Numbered from the stretch's first letter, positions 1-7,011 are shown. The stretch is 17,131 bases of DNA from Clostridiales bacterium (GCA_009783775.1 WRCT01000019.1:1-17131), one strand, 5' to 3'. Numbers and translations are program-made. Notes: a model not told the origin generated them from the letters alone.

Positions 1-123
1 AAAAACACCTCTCACCCATGCAAACCCCTAAATAAAACCGCCGAAGAAATTCAATTCTCCGGCAGTTTATGGACAGTACTCAAATCAGGCGCCTTAATCA
101 GTGGTTCCAATGACGGGAGGTAG
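1..123 (+). CDS. Possible C-terminal tail of an off-window gene (partial)
   Basis: Frame 1 is open from the window edge to a TAG at 121-123, while the other two forward frames stop within the first 35 nt. The tail ends in the peptide LKSGALISGSNDGR. A strong terminator follows 6 nt after the stop, as expected for the end of a real transcription unit. Forty codons are too few to recognise a family. It could also be chance open sequence, because no start or upstream context is visible. Confidence 0.35.
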   Translation, partial: KNTSHPCKPLNKTAEEIQFSGSLWTVLKSGALISGSNDGR

Positions 124-129
124 CACAGT

Positions 130-163
130 AAAAAACCCCGGTGTTTTCACTCCAGGGTTTTTT
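130..163. terminator. Bidirectional intrinsic terminator
   Basis: A 9-bp stem, AAAAAACCC at 130-138 against GGGTTTTTT at 155-163, encloses a loop that can add a short GTG/CAC pairing. There is a T-run on the plus strand and, by symmetry, one on the minus strand. It fits termination of the plus-strand gene ending at 123 and of the minus-strand sigma/propeller operon ending at 271. Confidence 0.8.
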
Positions 164-272
164 GTCATTCTGAGCCAACGCCACAGCGTTGCCCTGAGGT
201 GACACCGCAGTGTCATCCTGAGGCGTTCCGCCGAAGGATCTTTCCCGCCGAGGGGGCTTTGCGAAGAATCTT
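163..272. repeat. Dispersed TGTCATTCTGAG / GAAGGATCTT repeat region
   Basis: Two copies of TGTCAT(T/C)CTGAG (163-174, 211-222) alternate with GAAGGATCTT (233-242) and GCGAAGAATCTT (261-272). Motifs of this type are common extragenic repeats in many bacterial genomes. The last unit overlaps the stop codon of the beta-propeller gene, so that protein's final residues (KKIF) are written in repeat sequence. Confidence 0.5.
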
Positions 273-1878
273 AAAAGATTTTCTTCACCGCAAACGGCTG
301 TCCGATGGATTCCTCATACGAGCCGTCCAGCAGCGAGTCCAGCGCGGGGGGATCGAAAACGGAATACGCTTCAAACACCTCATAGGCCGGAATGATCACG
401 GTGATGCAATAGCTTTCTTCCGCGTCCCAGACTACCCAAAAGTTTATAAGAATCCGATCGGTGGGTCTGCTCGCCTCACCGATCTCCAAACCGTGCACAT
501 AGTACATGACCATGGGCTTGTCGCCGAATTGTTCCACGTAATACGCCAGGGCGACCTCAACGATCCTGTCATAGTCCACGTCCTCGTCATGCTCGTTCCA
601 GATATCCCCCGCAATCTCGCTCTGGTCAACCGGCTCGTCGGGCGCGGAAACATCGGGCGTCGCCATCACCCACACCGGCCCGTCCCAGTCCTCGTTCAGC
701 GCGCCGTACAGCCGCCGGTCCGTGCCGTCCAGTTTCATGCTGTACCAGTAGGGCTTCCAGTTCTCCTGCTCGTTGTAGGTGTAGTAGTAGATCCGATCGC
801 CATGTACGCGCAGAATCCGGCAGCCGTCCTCCATCAGCAGGCTCTTTTCCCCGCTTTTCATGTTTACCTGATAGATCGAACCCCAGTCGCGCATATCGTA
901 GCAATGCGGGAAATAGAACCAATCGCCCGCCACCTGGAACTCGTCAAAGAAGGACATATCGCGGTTCTCCAGACTCATCACCTCGTAGCTTTCGCGGGTG
1001 AGTGTGTTGACACGGTGGGTCTTGTACGCGCCGTCCTCGGCCGTCTGGTAGTAGACCCAAGGTCCTTCAAAGTTCCAAAGCATGACATACGAGGTTTCCG
1101 CCGAACCGAGGTCGAAGAAACGCTCTAAATTCTCGCCGTTTGTGTCCACCCGATAGATGGCCGGATCCACACCGTAGACCTCACTGCGCACAAAATATAT
1201 CCAGCCGTCCACCAGGGCAAAGGGGTGCCCCCAGGACTCGTAATCCGTCACATCCACCAGCTTTTCGGGCAGCGTATACAAGCGCAAATCCGTTTTATCC
1301 GAGCCGTCCAAACGCATCTTGTGCAGGCCCGTCATCGTATCCGACCAATAGATCCACTCGCTGTCCATACGCCATTGCAGGGCGTATGAGGCGTTCGGCG
1401 CAAGCAGCGGTTCCGGTTCACCGGAACCGTCGGCTTTGATGCGGTAGAGGTCGGTGTGTTCTGTCCCCACATTATAGTACAGGGAATAATAGACCCAGTC
1501 GCCAATGGCAGTCGCGTCTTTCACAAACCACCATTCGCCAATGCCTGCGATCTCAGTCGCCGCGTGCAGTTTCTCCGCCTGCGACCCGTCCTCCTTCACG
1601 CGGAACAGGCCGAATTCCTGCCCGGGATAGTAGACCCAGCCGTCGGAGAGCCCGCTCGCCAGCGGCATAATATCCAGCTGGACGGGCTGCCTGGCCCAGG
1701 TCAGCAGCACGATCGCCGCCGCTACCACCGCCGCCGCCGCGACCGCGTTGGCCACGATCAACTTCCACCGGCTCGGCCGCCTGCGGGGCGTCTCCTGCCC
1801 GCGCAGAATGTTCTTTAAGACTTTCTCTTTGTTCTCAAATGTCACCGCGTCGTATGCGCGTTCTACTTCTTCTCTCAT
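271..1878 (-). CDS. Membrane-anchored DUF5050-type beta-propeller protein, probable partner of the ECF sigma factor
   Basis: This 535-residue protein has a short charged N-terminus (1-37), one membrane segment (about 39-60, alanine/valine rich) and a long outer region. The outer region carries about seven repeats of the form (D/G)-x-W-(V/I/F)-Y-(Y/F/W) ... (L/I)-(Y/F/H)-(R/K)-(V/I/M)-(K/D)-x-(D/N)-G, at roughly 75-410. This is the pattern of DUF5050/LRP1-like beta-propellers, here likely seven blades. Residues about 420-535 form a separate C-terminal domain that I do not recognise. The ATG lies 1 nt after the sigma factor stop, and its ribosome binding site (GGAGG) is inside the last sigma codons, so translation is probably coupled. 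The position and topology (short cytoplasmic N-terminus, one TM, sensor outside) suggest an anti-sigma or signal-sensing role. That is inference: no zinc-finger anti-sigma motif (HxxxCxxC) is visible. Confidence 0.8.
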   Translation of the reverse strand: MREEVERAYDAVTFENKEKVLKNILRGQETPRRRPSRWKLIVANAVAAAAVVAAAIVLLTWARQPVQLDIMPLASGLSDGWVYYPGQEFGLFRVKEDGSQAEKLHAATEIAGIGEWWFVKDATAIGDWVYYSLYYNVGTEHTDLYRIKADGSGEPEPLLAPNASYALQWRMDSEWIYWSDTMTGLHKMRLDGSDKTDLRLYTLPEKLVDVTDYESWGHPFALVDGWIYFVRSEVYGVDPAIYRVDTNGENLERFFDLGSAETSYVMLWNFEGPWVYYQTAEDGAYKTHRVNTLTRESYEVMSLENRDMSFFDEFQVAGDWFYFPHCYDMRDWGSIYQVNMKSGEKSLLMEDGCRILRVHGDRIYYYTYNEQENWKPYWYSMKLDGTDRRLYGALNEDWDGPVWVMATPDVSAPDEPVDQSEIAGDIWNEHDEDVDYDRIVEVALAYYVEQFGDKPMVMYYVHGLEIGEASRPTDRILINFWVVWDAEESYCITVIIPAYEVFEAYSVFDPPALDSLLDGSYEESIGQPFAVKKIF

Positions 1879-1879
1879 C

Positions 1880-2347
1880 TTACATCGCCTCCGTCAATTG
1901 TCTTTTCAGGTCGTTTCTGCCCCGGGACAGATACCCCCACACCGTCGACTCGCTCTTGTCGAGCATACGCCCGATCTCCTTGGCGGTATAGCCCTCGTAG
2001 TAGTGCAAATAGATCGACAGCCGCATGGGTTTGGGCAGGGCCAGGATCAGTTCCAGCGTCTCGTCCCGTTGGTCTCTGTACGCGTGCCGGTCGGTCAGTT
2101 CCTCGTCCCGCCGGTGGCTGCGGCCCAGCATATTCTTGCAGCTGTTGACCGCGCAGGTGATCAGCCAGGCCTTGGGGTTGCGCACCTTCGCGGGCAGGCC
2201 GCCGGAGCGCAGTACGTTTAAGAAGGTCGTCTGCACCGCGTCCTCCGTGTCCGCCTTGTGTCCCCGCAGCCAGGTGTAGCACACGCGATACACCATGTCC
2301 GCGTACTCATAGTACAGTTCGGTCAGTTGTTGTTCCGTAATTGCCAT
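1880..2347 (-). CDS. ECF-family RNA polymerase sigma factor
   Basis: This 155-residue sigma-70 family protein directs RNA polymerase to alternative promoters. Region 2 spans about 7-75 (YADMVYRVCYTWL, then DAVQTTFLNVLR, then NPKAWLITCAVNSCKNMLG). Region 4 spans about 97-150 (LPKPMRLSIYLHYYEGYTA, then EIGRMLDKSESTVWGYLSRG), the latter a helix-turn-helix. The length is typical of ECF factors, with no regions 1 or 3. I chose the ATG at 2345-2347 because AAAGGAG lies at 2354-2360, 6 nt upstream. The reading frame stays open further upstream to a TTG at 2434, but that stretch is a dispersed palindromic repeat and is not likely protein. The gene is first in an operon with the membrane propeller protein. 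I found no convincing promoter. Confidence 0.9.
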   Translation of the reverse strand: MAITEQQLTELYYEYADMVYRVCYTWLRGHKADTEDAVQTTFLNVLRSGGLPAKVRNPKAWLITCAVNSCKNMLGRSHRRDEELTDRHAYRDQRDETLELILALPKPMRLSIYLHYYEGYTAKEIGRMLDKSESTVWGYLSRGRNDLKRQLTEAM

Positions 2348-2372
2348 ATGGTTCTCCTTTGCCATTACAATC

Positions 2373-2438
2373 GTCATTGCGGGCCCGGGGTCCCCGCCAA
2401 GTCCGCGGACTTGGTGGGGTGGACTGATCCGCAATCTC
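2373..2438. repeat. 66-bp palindromic dispersed repeat, copy A
   Basis: It starts GTCATTGCGGGCCC and ends CCGCAATCTC. Its centre is the perfect palindrome CCAAGTCCGCGGACTTGG, extended by CCCCG/TGGGG to a 14-bp stem, with ATTGCGG/CCGCAAT as an outer pairing. Near-identical 66-bp copies lie at 7073-7138 (inverted) and 12197-12262. This copy sits about 13 nt before the sigma factor ribosome binding site and would form a hairpin in that leader if transcription starts upstream of it. Confidence 0.85.
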
Positions 2439-2541
2439 CTTTCATTCGGGCGCCTCTATACATAAGACAAATCAAGTCATAAAATCCTTTGTGTTTTCTA
2501 TTTTATCATAGTTTTTTCGGAACGTCATTGGAACCCCGCAA

Positions 2542-2775
2542 CTGGATTGCTTCGTCGTGGAGCTTTCCTGTTTATGTTTCTTTCACGCTCCTCGCAATGG
2601 GGCCCACTGATTAAATCGTGAGGTGGAATAGCTGGCCTGTCAAAAGCGTCTATGTTGGGACTATTCTGATAGTCAAATTCCCCGGCGAACGATTCAATGA
2701 CGCGGGCAAGGGGACCGTCATTGCGAGGAGCAGGGGGGACGCATAGCACGAATGCATCACGACGAAGCAATCCAG
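2542..2775. repeat. Composite inverted repeat (CTGGATTGCTTCGTCGTG ends)
   Basis: An 18-nt perfect inverted repeat (2542-2559 against 2758-2775) and a nested 13-nt perfect one (GCTCCTCGCAATG, 2587-2599 against 2719-2731) bound a 234-bp block. CATTGCGAGGAG...GACGAAGCAATCC is a common bacterial extragenic repeat type, so this looks like two head-to-head copies around a unique core. The block fills most of the space between the sigma factor leader and the alaX-like promoter. I see no gene in it. Confidence 0.65.
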
Positions 2776-2815
2776 TATGTCAAGCCCCGCCTCATGCTTG
2801 AATTGCCGCGAAACC

Positions 2816-2844
2816 TTGCACTTCCCCCGCAAATACGGTAGAAT
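2816..2844 (+). promoter_or_regulatory. Promoter of the alaX-like gene, probably leaderless
   Basis: TTGCAC (2816-2821), 17-bp spacer, TAGAAT (2839-2844). Transcription would start about 2851, right at the ATG at 2852, leaving no room for a Shine-Dalgarno site. None is visible upstream of this ATG. Confidence 0.6.
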
Positions 2845-2851
2845 ATCTATC

Positions 2852-4144
2852 ATGACCGAACGCGTATTTTTAACCGACAGCCACATAAAAGAATGTACCG
2901 CGACCGCACTGGCCGCCGAGCCGGCCGAGGGCGGGGCCTGGGTCCTGCTCGACCGCACCGTGTTCTTCCCCGCCAAGGGCGGCCAGCCCTGCGACACGGG
3001 CACGATTGACGGTTTGCCCGTCACGGCCGTCGAGGAGCGTGGCGAGGAAATTTGGCATTTCATTCAAACTACAAACTACAAACTACAAACTACAAATAAT
3101 GAAAAAACTGCGGAGCAGTTTTCTCCGCAACTTTCCACTTTCCACTTTCCACTTTCCACTGCGGCGAACGCCCGCCCCCGCCCTACGGAAATAAAGATCG
3201 ACTGGGAAAGAAGATTCGACATCATGCAGCAGCACACGGGTGAGCACCTGCTCTCCTGGTGCGCGTGGCAATTGTTCGGCGCGGTCAATGTGGGCTTTCA
3301 TTGCGCGCTCGGTTATGCCACGCTGGATTTGGATATCCCCTTGTCCCATGAGCAGCTGCGTGAGGTGGAGGATCGGGCCAATGCCCTGGCCGCCGAGAAC
3401 CTGCCTGTGACCGTGACGATGTACGAGCGCGAGGAGGACCTGGCGGACCTGCCCCTGCGCAAATCGGCCGAGGGGCTGACCGCGCCGATTCGTATCGTGA
3501 CCATCGAGGGCGCGGACCGGGTCGCCTGCTGCGCGCCCCATGTGGCCCGCACGGGCCAGATCGGGCAGATGAAAATCACCGAGGCCGTGGCCTGGAAGGG
3601 CGGTATGCGGCTGCGCTTTCTCTGCGGTGCGCGCGCGCTGCGGCACGCGCAAGGATTGCAGGACGAGATGGACGCTTTGGCGCGCTGCTTTTCCACGGGC
3701 GAGGCCGATGTGCGGGCGGCCGTGGTCAAGCAGGGTGAGGAGCTGTCGACCTGCCGCCGCGCCCTGTCGGGCGCGCAGGCCGCGCTGGACGGCTATCGGG
3801 CGGTCGAACTGATCGCGCAAGCCATAGAGATTAAGGGCAACCGTTTGTTGGTCGCCCAAGTCCCTGGCCTTTCCGGCAAGCGCCTGCGCGCGCTGGCGTT
3901 AAAAACGCTGACGGGAAAATCGCTGACCCTGCTCTTTTCTGCGGGCGAGGACCGGCTCGACTATATGCTTTGCCTGAACGGTCTGAAACATGACGCGGGC
4001 GCGCTGATGCAAGCGGTCAACGCGGCGGTGCGCGGCAAGGGCGGCGGACGCGGCGACACGGCGCAGGGCAGCGCCTCGACCGTTCCGGCGGAGCTTTATG
4101 AAATCATGGAGCAGCTGCAAAGCTATTTCACGAAGGTATTGTAA
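2852..4144 (+). CDS. AlaX-like alanyl-tRNA editing protein with DHHA1 domain
   Basis: This 430-residue free-standing relative of the alanyl-tRNA synthetase editing domain likely hydrolyses mischarged Ser-tRNA(Ala) or Gly-tRNA(Ala) in the cytoplasm. An N-terminal beta-barrel (about 1-70, with DRTVFFPAKGGQPCDTG at 34-50) is followed by the editing core, with the zinc motifs HTGEH (H128, H132) and CCAPH (C226, H230) before RTGQIG. The C-terminal DHHA1 domain carries KGGGRGDTAQGSAS (about 396-409). These match the long AlaX/DHHA1 subgroup. Residues about 72-103 are odd: they are encoded by a heptamer repeat element (3065-3159) lying between the barrel and the KIDWERRFDIMQQH segment. I chose ATG 2852 because the barrel homology begins there and a promoter ends just before it; an upstream in-frame start at 2777 would lie before that promoter. 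The M23-like gene follows after 7 nt. Confidence 0.88.
   Translation: MTERVFLTDSHIKECTATALAAEPAEGGAWVLLDRTVFFPAKGGQPCDTGTIDGLPVTAVEERGEEIWHFIQTTNYKLQTTNNEKTAEQFSPQLSTFHFPLSTAANARPRPTEIKIDWERRFDIMQQHTGEHLLSWCAWQLFGAVNVGFHCALGYATLDLDIPLSHEQLREVEDRANALAAENLPVTVTMYEREEDLADLPLRKSAEGLTAPIRIVTIEGADRVACCAPHVARTGQIGQMKITEAVAWKGGMRLRFLCGARALRHAQGLQDEMDALARCFSTGEADVRAAVVKQGEELSTCRRALSGAQAALDGYRAVELIAQAIEIKGNRLLVAQVPGLSGKRLRALALKTLTGKSLTLLFSAGEDRLDYMLCLNGLKHDAGALMQAVNAAVRGKGGGRGDTAQGSASTVPAELYEIMEQLQSYFTKVL
3065..3159. repeat. Heptamer repeat element inserted in frame in the alaX-like gene
   Basis: Four perfect CAAACTA units plus one degenerate unit (3065-3099), then a hairpin core (TGCGGAG 3109-3115 against CTCCGCA 3123-3129, overlapping AAAACTG 3104-3110 against CAGTTTT 3116-3122), then four perfect TTTCCAC units (3132-3159). 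The block is 95 nt, close to 96 (32 codons), so the frame is kept. It encodes a low-complexity Thr/Asn/Gln/Ser/Phe-rich stretch unlike the rest of the protein. Confidence 0.85.
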
Positions 4145-4151
4145 AGAGAAA

Positions 4152-5288
4152 ATGGAGCAAAAAAAGCTGACAAAAATTATCGTTCTCTCTGCCATAGCCG
4201 TCCTGCTCGTTTTGGTCGCGCTGGTTTTTGTCCTGCGTTGGCCCAGCTGGCAGCTGGGCTTTGCGCAGCCACGCGATGGGCTGTTTTGGGCCACGCCCGA
4301 ACCCGCGCCCACAGCCGCGCCGGTGGTCGAGCCGCCGGTCATTCTCGCGCCGCCCGTCTCCGCCTTTGCCCCGCCCGAGGGCGCGGTGGACATCATCGTC
4401 GCGCGCCGGATTCTCTTTGCCGTGGAAAACACCGAGGCCGCCGAGAGCCTCTTTGCCGACTATCTGGACGCTGCGGGGCACCAGGACCTTGCCGAAAACG
4501 AACGGCTCTTAAAGGCCACCTTGGAGCAGGAAGTTTCGCTGGCGCCCGCGGGCGGCAAACACCCCCTGCTCACCCATGGGGAGGCCCTGGACTACCTGCT
4601 GGGCAATCCCACGCTGGCGCCGATCTCGCGTGAGGTGGCGCGCTGCGAGAAGACCTTCTCGCGCATTCCCGAAGAAATGACAAGCAGCCGGACGCTGCCC
4701 GAGGGCTCGCGCCTGATCGCGGCCATGGGCACGTCGGAGAAATGGCTGATCTACTCCGAGACCTCTTTCAAAAGCGGCGTGGAGTGCAGCGTAGTGGAGA
4801 CCAACCGCTTTCAGGTCGGGCAGGAGAGCAAAAGGACCGTGCTGCTGGGCACATACACAAACAAAGTGAACGGCGCGATCGCCCGCGACGAGGGCGTGTC
4901 GGGGCGCAGAGCGGAGAAACTGCGCTTTGCCAAACCCATTTACAGCGGTTCCCTCTCCTCTTATTTCGGCTGGCACGGCCCCGTGTGGCACAACGGCATT
5001 GCCTACAAATCGCCCGCCGGCACAAGGCTTTTAGCGCCGGAGGACGGCGTGGTCATCTTCTGCGGCGAGCGGGGCGACTATGGGTTTGTGATCGACATTC
5101 AACACAACGACACGGGTTTTGTCTCGCGTTTCGCCCACTGCGCCGACGTGCGCGTCGAGCTCTGGGAGCGTGTCAAAAAAGGCGCGTTTATCGCGGCGCT
5201 CAAATCCGCCGAACCGCCGGAGGACACCCGTCTGCACTTCGAGCTCATCGTGGACGGTCTGCCGGTCAATCCGCTGCAGTATTTGTAG
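4152..5288 (+). CDS. TM-anchored M23/LytM-domain protein, probably catalytically inactive
   Basis: 378 residues with an N-terminal membrane anchor (about 8-29), a proline/alanine-rich linker (about 48-77), a middle region (about 165-235) resembling a G5-type domain, and a C-terminal LytM fold (about 262-378). The fold is recognised by SSYFGWHGPVWHNGIAY, PAGTRLLAPEDGVV, FVSRFAH and RLHFEL. Active M23 enzymes use HxGxD, a central H and HxH. Here H280 is kept but the Asp is Ala284, His328 is kept, and HxH is RLH (Arg360, His362). One metal ligand and one catalytic His are therefore missing, which suggests a non-enzymatic role, as with degenerate LytM activators or scaffolds. It lies outside the membrane, near peptidoglycan. 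It starts 7 nt after the alaX-like stop, with only a weak AAAGAGAA upstream, and is probably co-transcribed. Confidence 0.8.
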   Translation: MEQKKLTKIIVLSAIAVLLVLVALVFVLRWPSWQLGFAQPRDGLFWATPEPAPTAAPVVEPPVILAPPVSAFAPPEGAVDIIVARRILFAVENTEAAESLFADYLDAAGHQDLAENERLLKATLEQEVSLAPAGGKHPLLTHGEALDYLLGNPTLAPISREVARCEKTFSRIPEEMTSSRTLPEGSRLIAAMGTSEKWLIYSETSFKSGVECSVVETNRFQVGQESKRTVLLGTYTNKVNGAIARDEGVSGRRAEKLRFAKPIYSGSLSSYFGWHGPVWHNGIAYKSPAGTRLLAPEDGVVIFCGERGDYGFVIDIQHNDTGFVSRFAHCADVRVELWERVKKGAFIAALKSAEPPEDTRLHFELIVDGLPVNPLQYL

Positions 5289-5303
5289 GGGGCAGTGGGC
5301 TCG

Positions 5304-5406
5304 CGTAGGGGCGATTATCAATCGCCCGCCTAACCAACGTACCGTAGGGGCGATTATCAATCGCCCGTCGAACCGGCGCACCGCAGGGGCGAACTGCGTT
5401 CGCCCG
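5304..5406. repeat. Three GGGCGA-type short palindromes
   Basis: GGGCGATT-ATC-AATCGCCC occurs at 5309-5327 and 5348-5366. A third palindrome, GGGCGAAC-TGC-GTTCGCCC, is at 5387-5405. The 8-bp stems and 3-nt loops are kept, but two pairs in the third stem are changed on both sides. No T-run follows, so these are not ordinary terminators. Confidence 0.8.
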
Positions 5407-5433
5407 TTACAAGTTACAAGTTACAGGTTACAA
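5406..5433. repeat. GTTACAA heptamer array
   Basis: Four consecutive 7-nt units: GTTACAA, GTTACAA, GTTACAG, GTTACAA. It belongs with the other heptamer arrays in the window (3065-3159, 10971-11089, 12107-12134). Confidence 0.85.
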
Positions 5434-5636
5434 GATCGCTCACGCGGGACAGCCTCCTTTTGCCAGGGTTCCCGCCCAATTCGCAAATTGGGTGGGATGG
5501 TGTGAGGAGGTGGCGCGAAGCGCCGGAGGATTGACTAACCCCGAACCACGCGAACCACACGAACGGTCGCTCACGCGATAGCAGCCTCCTTTTGAAAGGA
5601 GGGGTCCCGAAGGGCCGGAGGATTGACCGAAGGATC
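5434..5636. repeat. Gene-free repeat region
   Basis: No gene seen. It holds an 11-bp hairpin CCCGCCCAATT/AATTGGGTGGG (5471-5481, 5486-5496), laid out like the core of the 66-bp repeats, and an inverted CCTCC..GGAGG motif at 5585-5602. TCGCTCACGCG and GCCGGAGGATTGAC each occur twice. Confidence 0.6.
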
Positions 5637-5855
5637 TTACTTGCTTGGGCAGGGCTTTTCGATATTGGTCAATCCCAATAAATAATCTGTGCTTGTATGA
5701 TGAAACTTGGCCAGCGCAATCAGCACTTGCGTCGGGATGTCCCTTTTCCCCAACTCATATCTGGAATAGGCGACCTGCGTGCAGCTTAAATACGCCGCAA
5801 GTTCTCTTTGCGTCATATCTTTATCTTCCCTTAAAGCACGGATACGCTCGTACAA
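5637..5855 (-). CDS. Small XRE-family (Cro/cI-type) transcriptional regulator
   Basis: This 72-residue protein is a single helix-turn-helix domain: IRALREDKDMTQRELAAYLS, then YSRYELGKRDIP, then a DYLLGLT end, all standard XRE hallmarks. No sensor domain follows. The start is TTG at 5853-5855, because an in-frame TAA lies three codons upstream and the first residues (MYERIRALRE) match the family start. The next ATG (residue 15) would cut helix 1. A weak GAGG lies about 13 nt upstream of the TTG. The gene diverges from the lipoprotein gene, and two related palindromes lie between them. By analogy it probably represses that gene and possibly itself. Confidence 0.88.
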   Translation of the reverse strand: MYERIRALREDKDMTQRELAAYLSCTQVAYSRYELGKRDIPTQVLIALAKFHHTSTDYLLGLTNIEKPCPSK

Positions 5856-5899
5856 TTTGCTTTACCATCCTCAAGTAGATATATGGAAAATTGTAAAAC

Positions 5900-5944
5900 A
5901 AACCGTTTTGGTATATTGATATTCAAACCAAATTGGTTTATAAT
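5900..5944 (+). promoter_or_regulatory. Lipoprotein promoter with palindromic operators
   Basis: TTGATA (5916-5921), 17-bp spacer, TATAAT (5939-5944): an almost consensus promoter. The perfect palindrome AAACCA-AAT-TGGTTT (5925-5939) fills the spacer. A related 15-mer, AAACCGTTTTGGTAT (5900-5914), lies 25 bp upstream, just before the -35. These are likely sites for the divergently encoded XRE protein. A TACAAT on the minus strand (5890-5895) could be the -10 of the regulator gene, but I see no good -35 for it. Confidence 0.75.
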
Positions 5945-5976
5945 GTTGAAATACCAATGATGTGGAGGAAAAGAAA

Positions 5977-6996
5977 ATGAAAAAAACGCTTGCAATTCTA
6001 TTGGCAGCCTTGCTGTTGGTAAGTTCTCTTGTCGGGTGCGGCGCGGCACAGGAGGACGTAAAAGACAAGGTAGAGGAAACGCCAATAGAAACGGTATCCC
6101 CTTCACCAGAGCCAACACAAGAGGCTCTGTCAACTTTGCAAATTGTTTATGAGTGGATTTTAAGAAACGGCACCCCTTCATCAAGCGTAATTTATTCCGC
6201 TTGGGACGAGGAAGTTCTTATGGTCACATATAAGCAGCTTGAGGGAATGTCGGTTTCGGTAGGCATTGTGAAGGATAATGAGGCCTATAACGCGACGCTG
6301 CTATTTGATATAACGATATCCCTTCCCGGGCAGGGGGACGGCACAATTACGATTGTATGCGTTGAGGGCAAAGACGAATATAACATCACTTATAACAAGG
6401 TGGTAGGTAAAAATACAACTGCGTTTGGCAAGCTAAACCCGCAAAGTTATGAGATTGCTTTTGAGAGCGTCAGCTATACAACGGAAGATAAACTGCGTCC
6501 CGGGCTATTGACGTTTATTAAAATGGCTCTGCCAATGATAGATTCCCTTTTTGCCGAGAACAGTTTTTCATATACATATGAGGATTTCGGGTTTTCAAGC
6601 AAAATACTGGATATGGAAATAGAGTTTGCCAAAGCGGAACCCGCCCCGATTGAAATTAAGAACTTAAAACTGGATTTTAACCGCGCGGGTACAGCGCAAG
6701 CATATATTCAGTTTGCAAATACAAGCGATAAAGCTATTGTAGTATTTGATTTCTATGTGAAATGCTATGACGCTTATGGTGAAGTAGTAAAGGGTTATAA
6801 TCGTTATGACTATTATACAGGAACGTTTGATGATCCGCTTGCGCCGGGGAAAACATCACCCTCAAATTGGCGTTGGGATATGTTTGGTTTTGATAATACG
6901 AAAACTTTTGAGGTCGCCGTGTTTAAGTATAAACTGGAAGGGGAAGATACGGTTGAAATTCCCGACAGTCAACTTGTTTGGGTGAAAATGGGCTAA
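5977..6996 (+). CDS. Secreted lipoprotein with C-terminal Ig-like (DUF5780/FxLYD-like) domain
   Basis: 339 residues beginning MKKTLAILLAALLLVSSLVG-C. This is a lipoprotein signal peptide with lipobox LVGC; Cys21 would be lipidated, anchoring the mature protein to the outer face of the membrane. A Glu/Pro/Thr-rich linker (about 25-50) precedes a middle domain of unknown function (about 52-215). The C-terminal domain (about 222-335) reads as a beta-sandwich with an IQFANTSDKAIVVFDFYVKC core, resembling DUF5780/FxLYD-type folds; the assignment is by eye. The start is ATG 5977 with GGAGG at 5964-5968; the in-frame GTG at 5962 overlaps the ribosome binding site. The gene is clearly more AT-rich than its neighbours and is paired with the divergent XRE regulator, suggesting a small acquired module. 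Its ligand is unknown. Confidence 0.78.
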   Translation: MKKTLAILLAALLLVSSLVGCGAAQEDVKDKVEETPIETVSPSPEPTQEALSTLQIVYEWILRNGTPSSSVIYSAWDEEVLMVTYKQLEGMSVSVGIVKDNEAYNATLLFDITISLPGQGDGTITIVCVEGKDEYNITYNKVVGKNTTAFGKLNPQSYEIAFESVSYTTEDKLRPGLLTFIKMALPMIDSLFAENSFSYTYEDFGFSSKILDMEIEFAKAEPAPIEIKNLKLDFNRAGTAQAYIQFANTSDKAIVVFDFYVKCYDAYGEVVKGYNRYDYYTGTFDDPLAPGKTSPSNWRWDMFGFDNTKTFEVAVFKYKLEGEDTVEIPDSQLVWVKMG

Positions 6997-7011
6997 TCAA
7001 TCGGGAGTGGC

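Noticed and set aside
199..1128. 309-codon plus-strand open frame
   Set aside because: It is antisense to the beta-propeller gene, whose repeats, TM segment and coupling to the sigma factor make that strand clearly coding. High GC explains the long open frame.
3083..3859. 258-codon minus-strand open frame
   Set aside because: It lies opposite the alaX-like editing and DHHA1 domains, which carry intact catalytic motifs. The antisense translation shows no family features.
5406..5433. CRISPR-like repeats
   Set aside because: Seven-nt units without spacers, and no cas genes; this is a tandem array.
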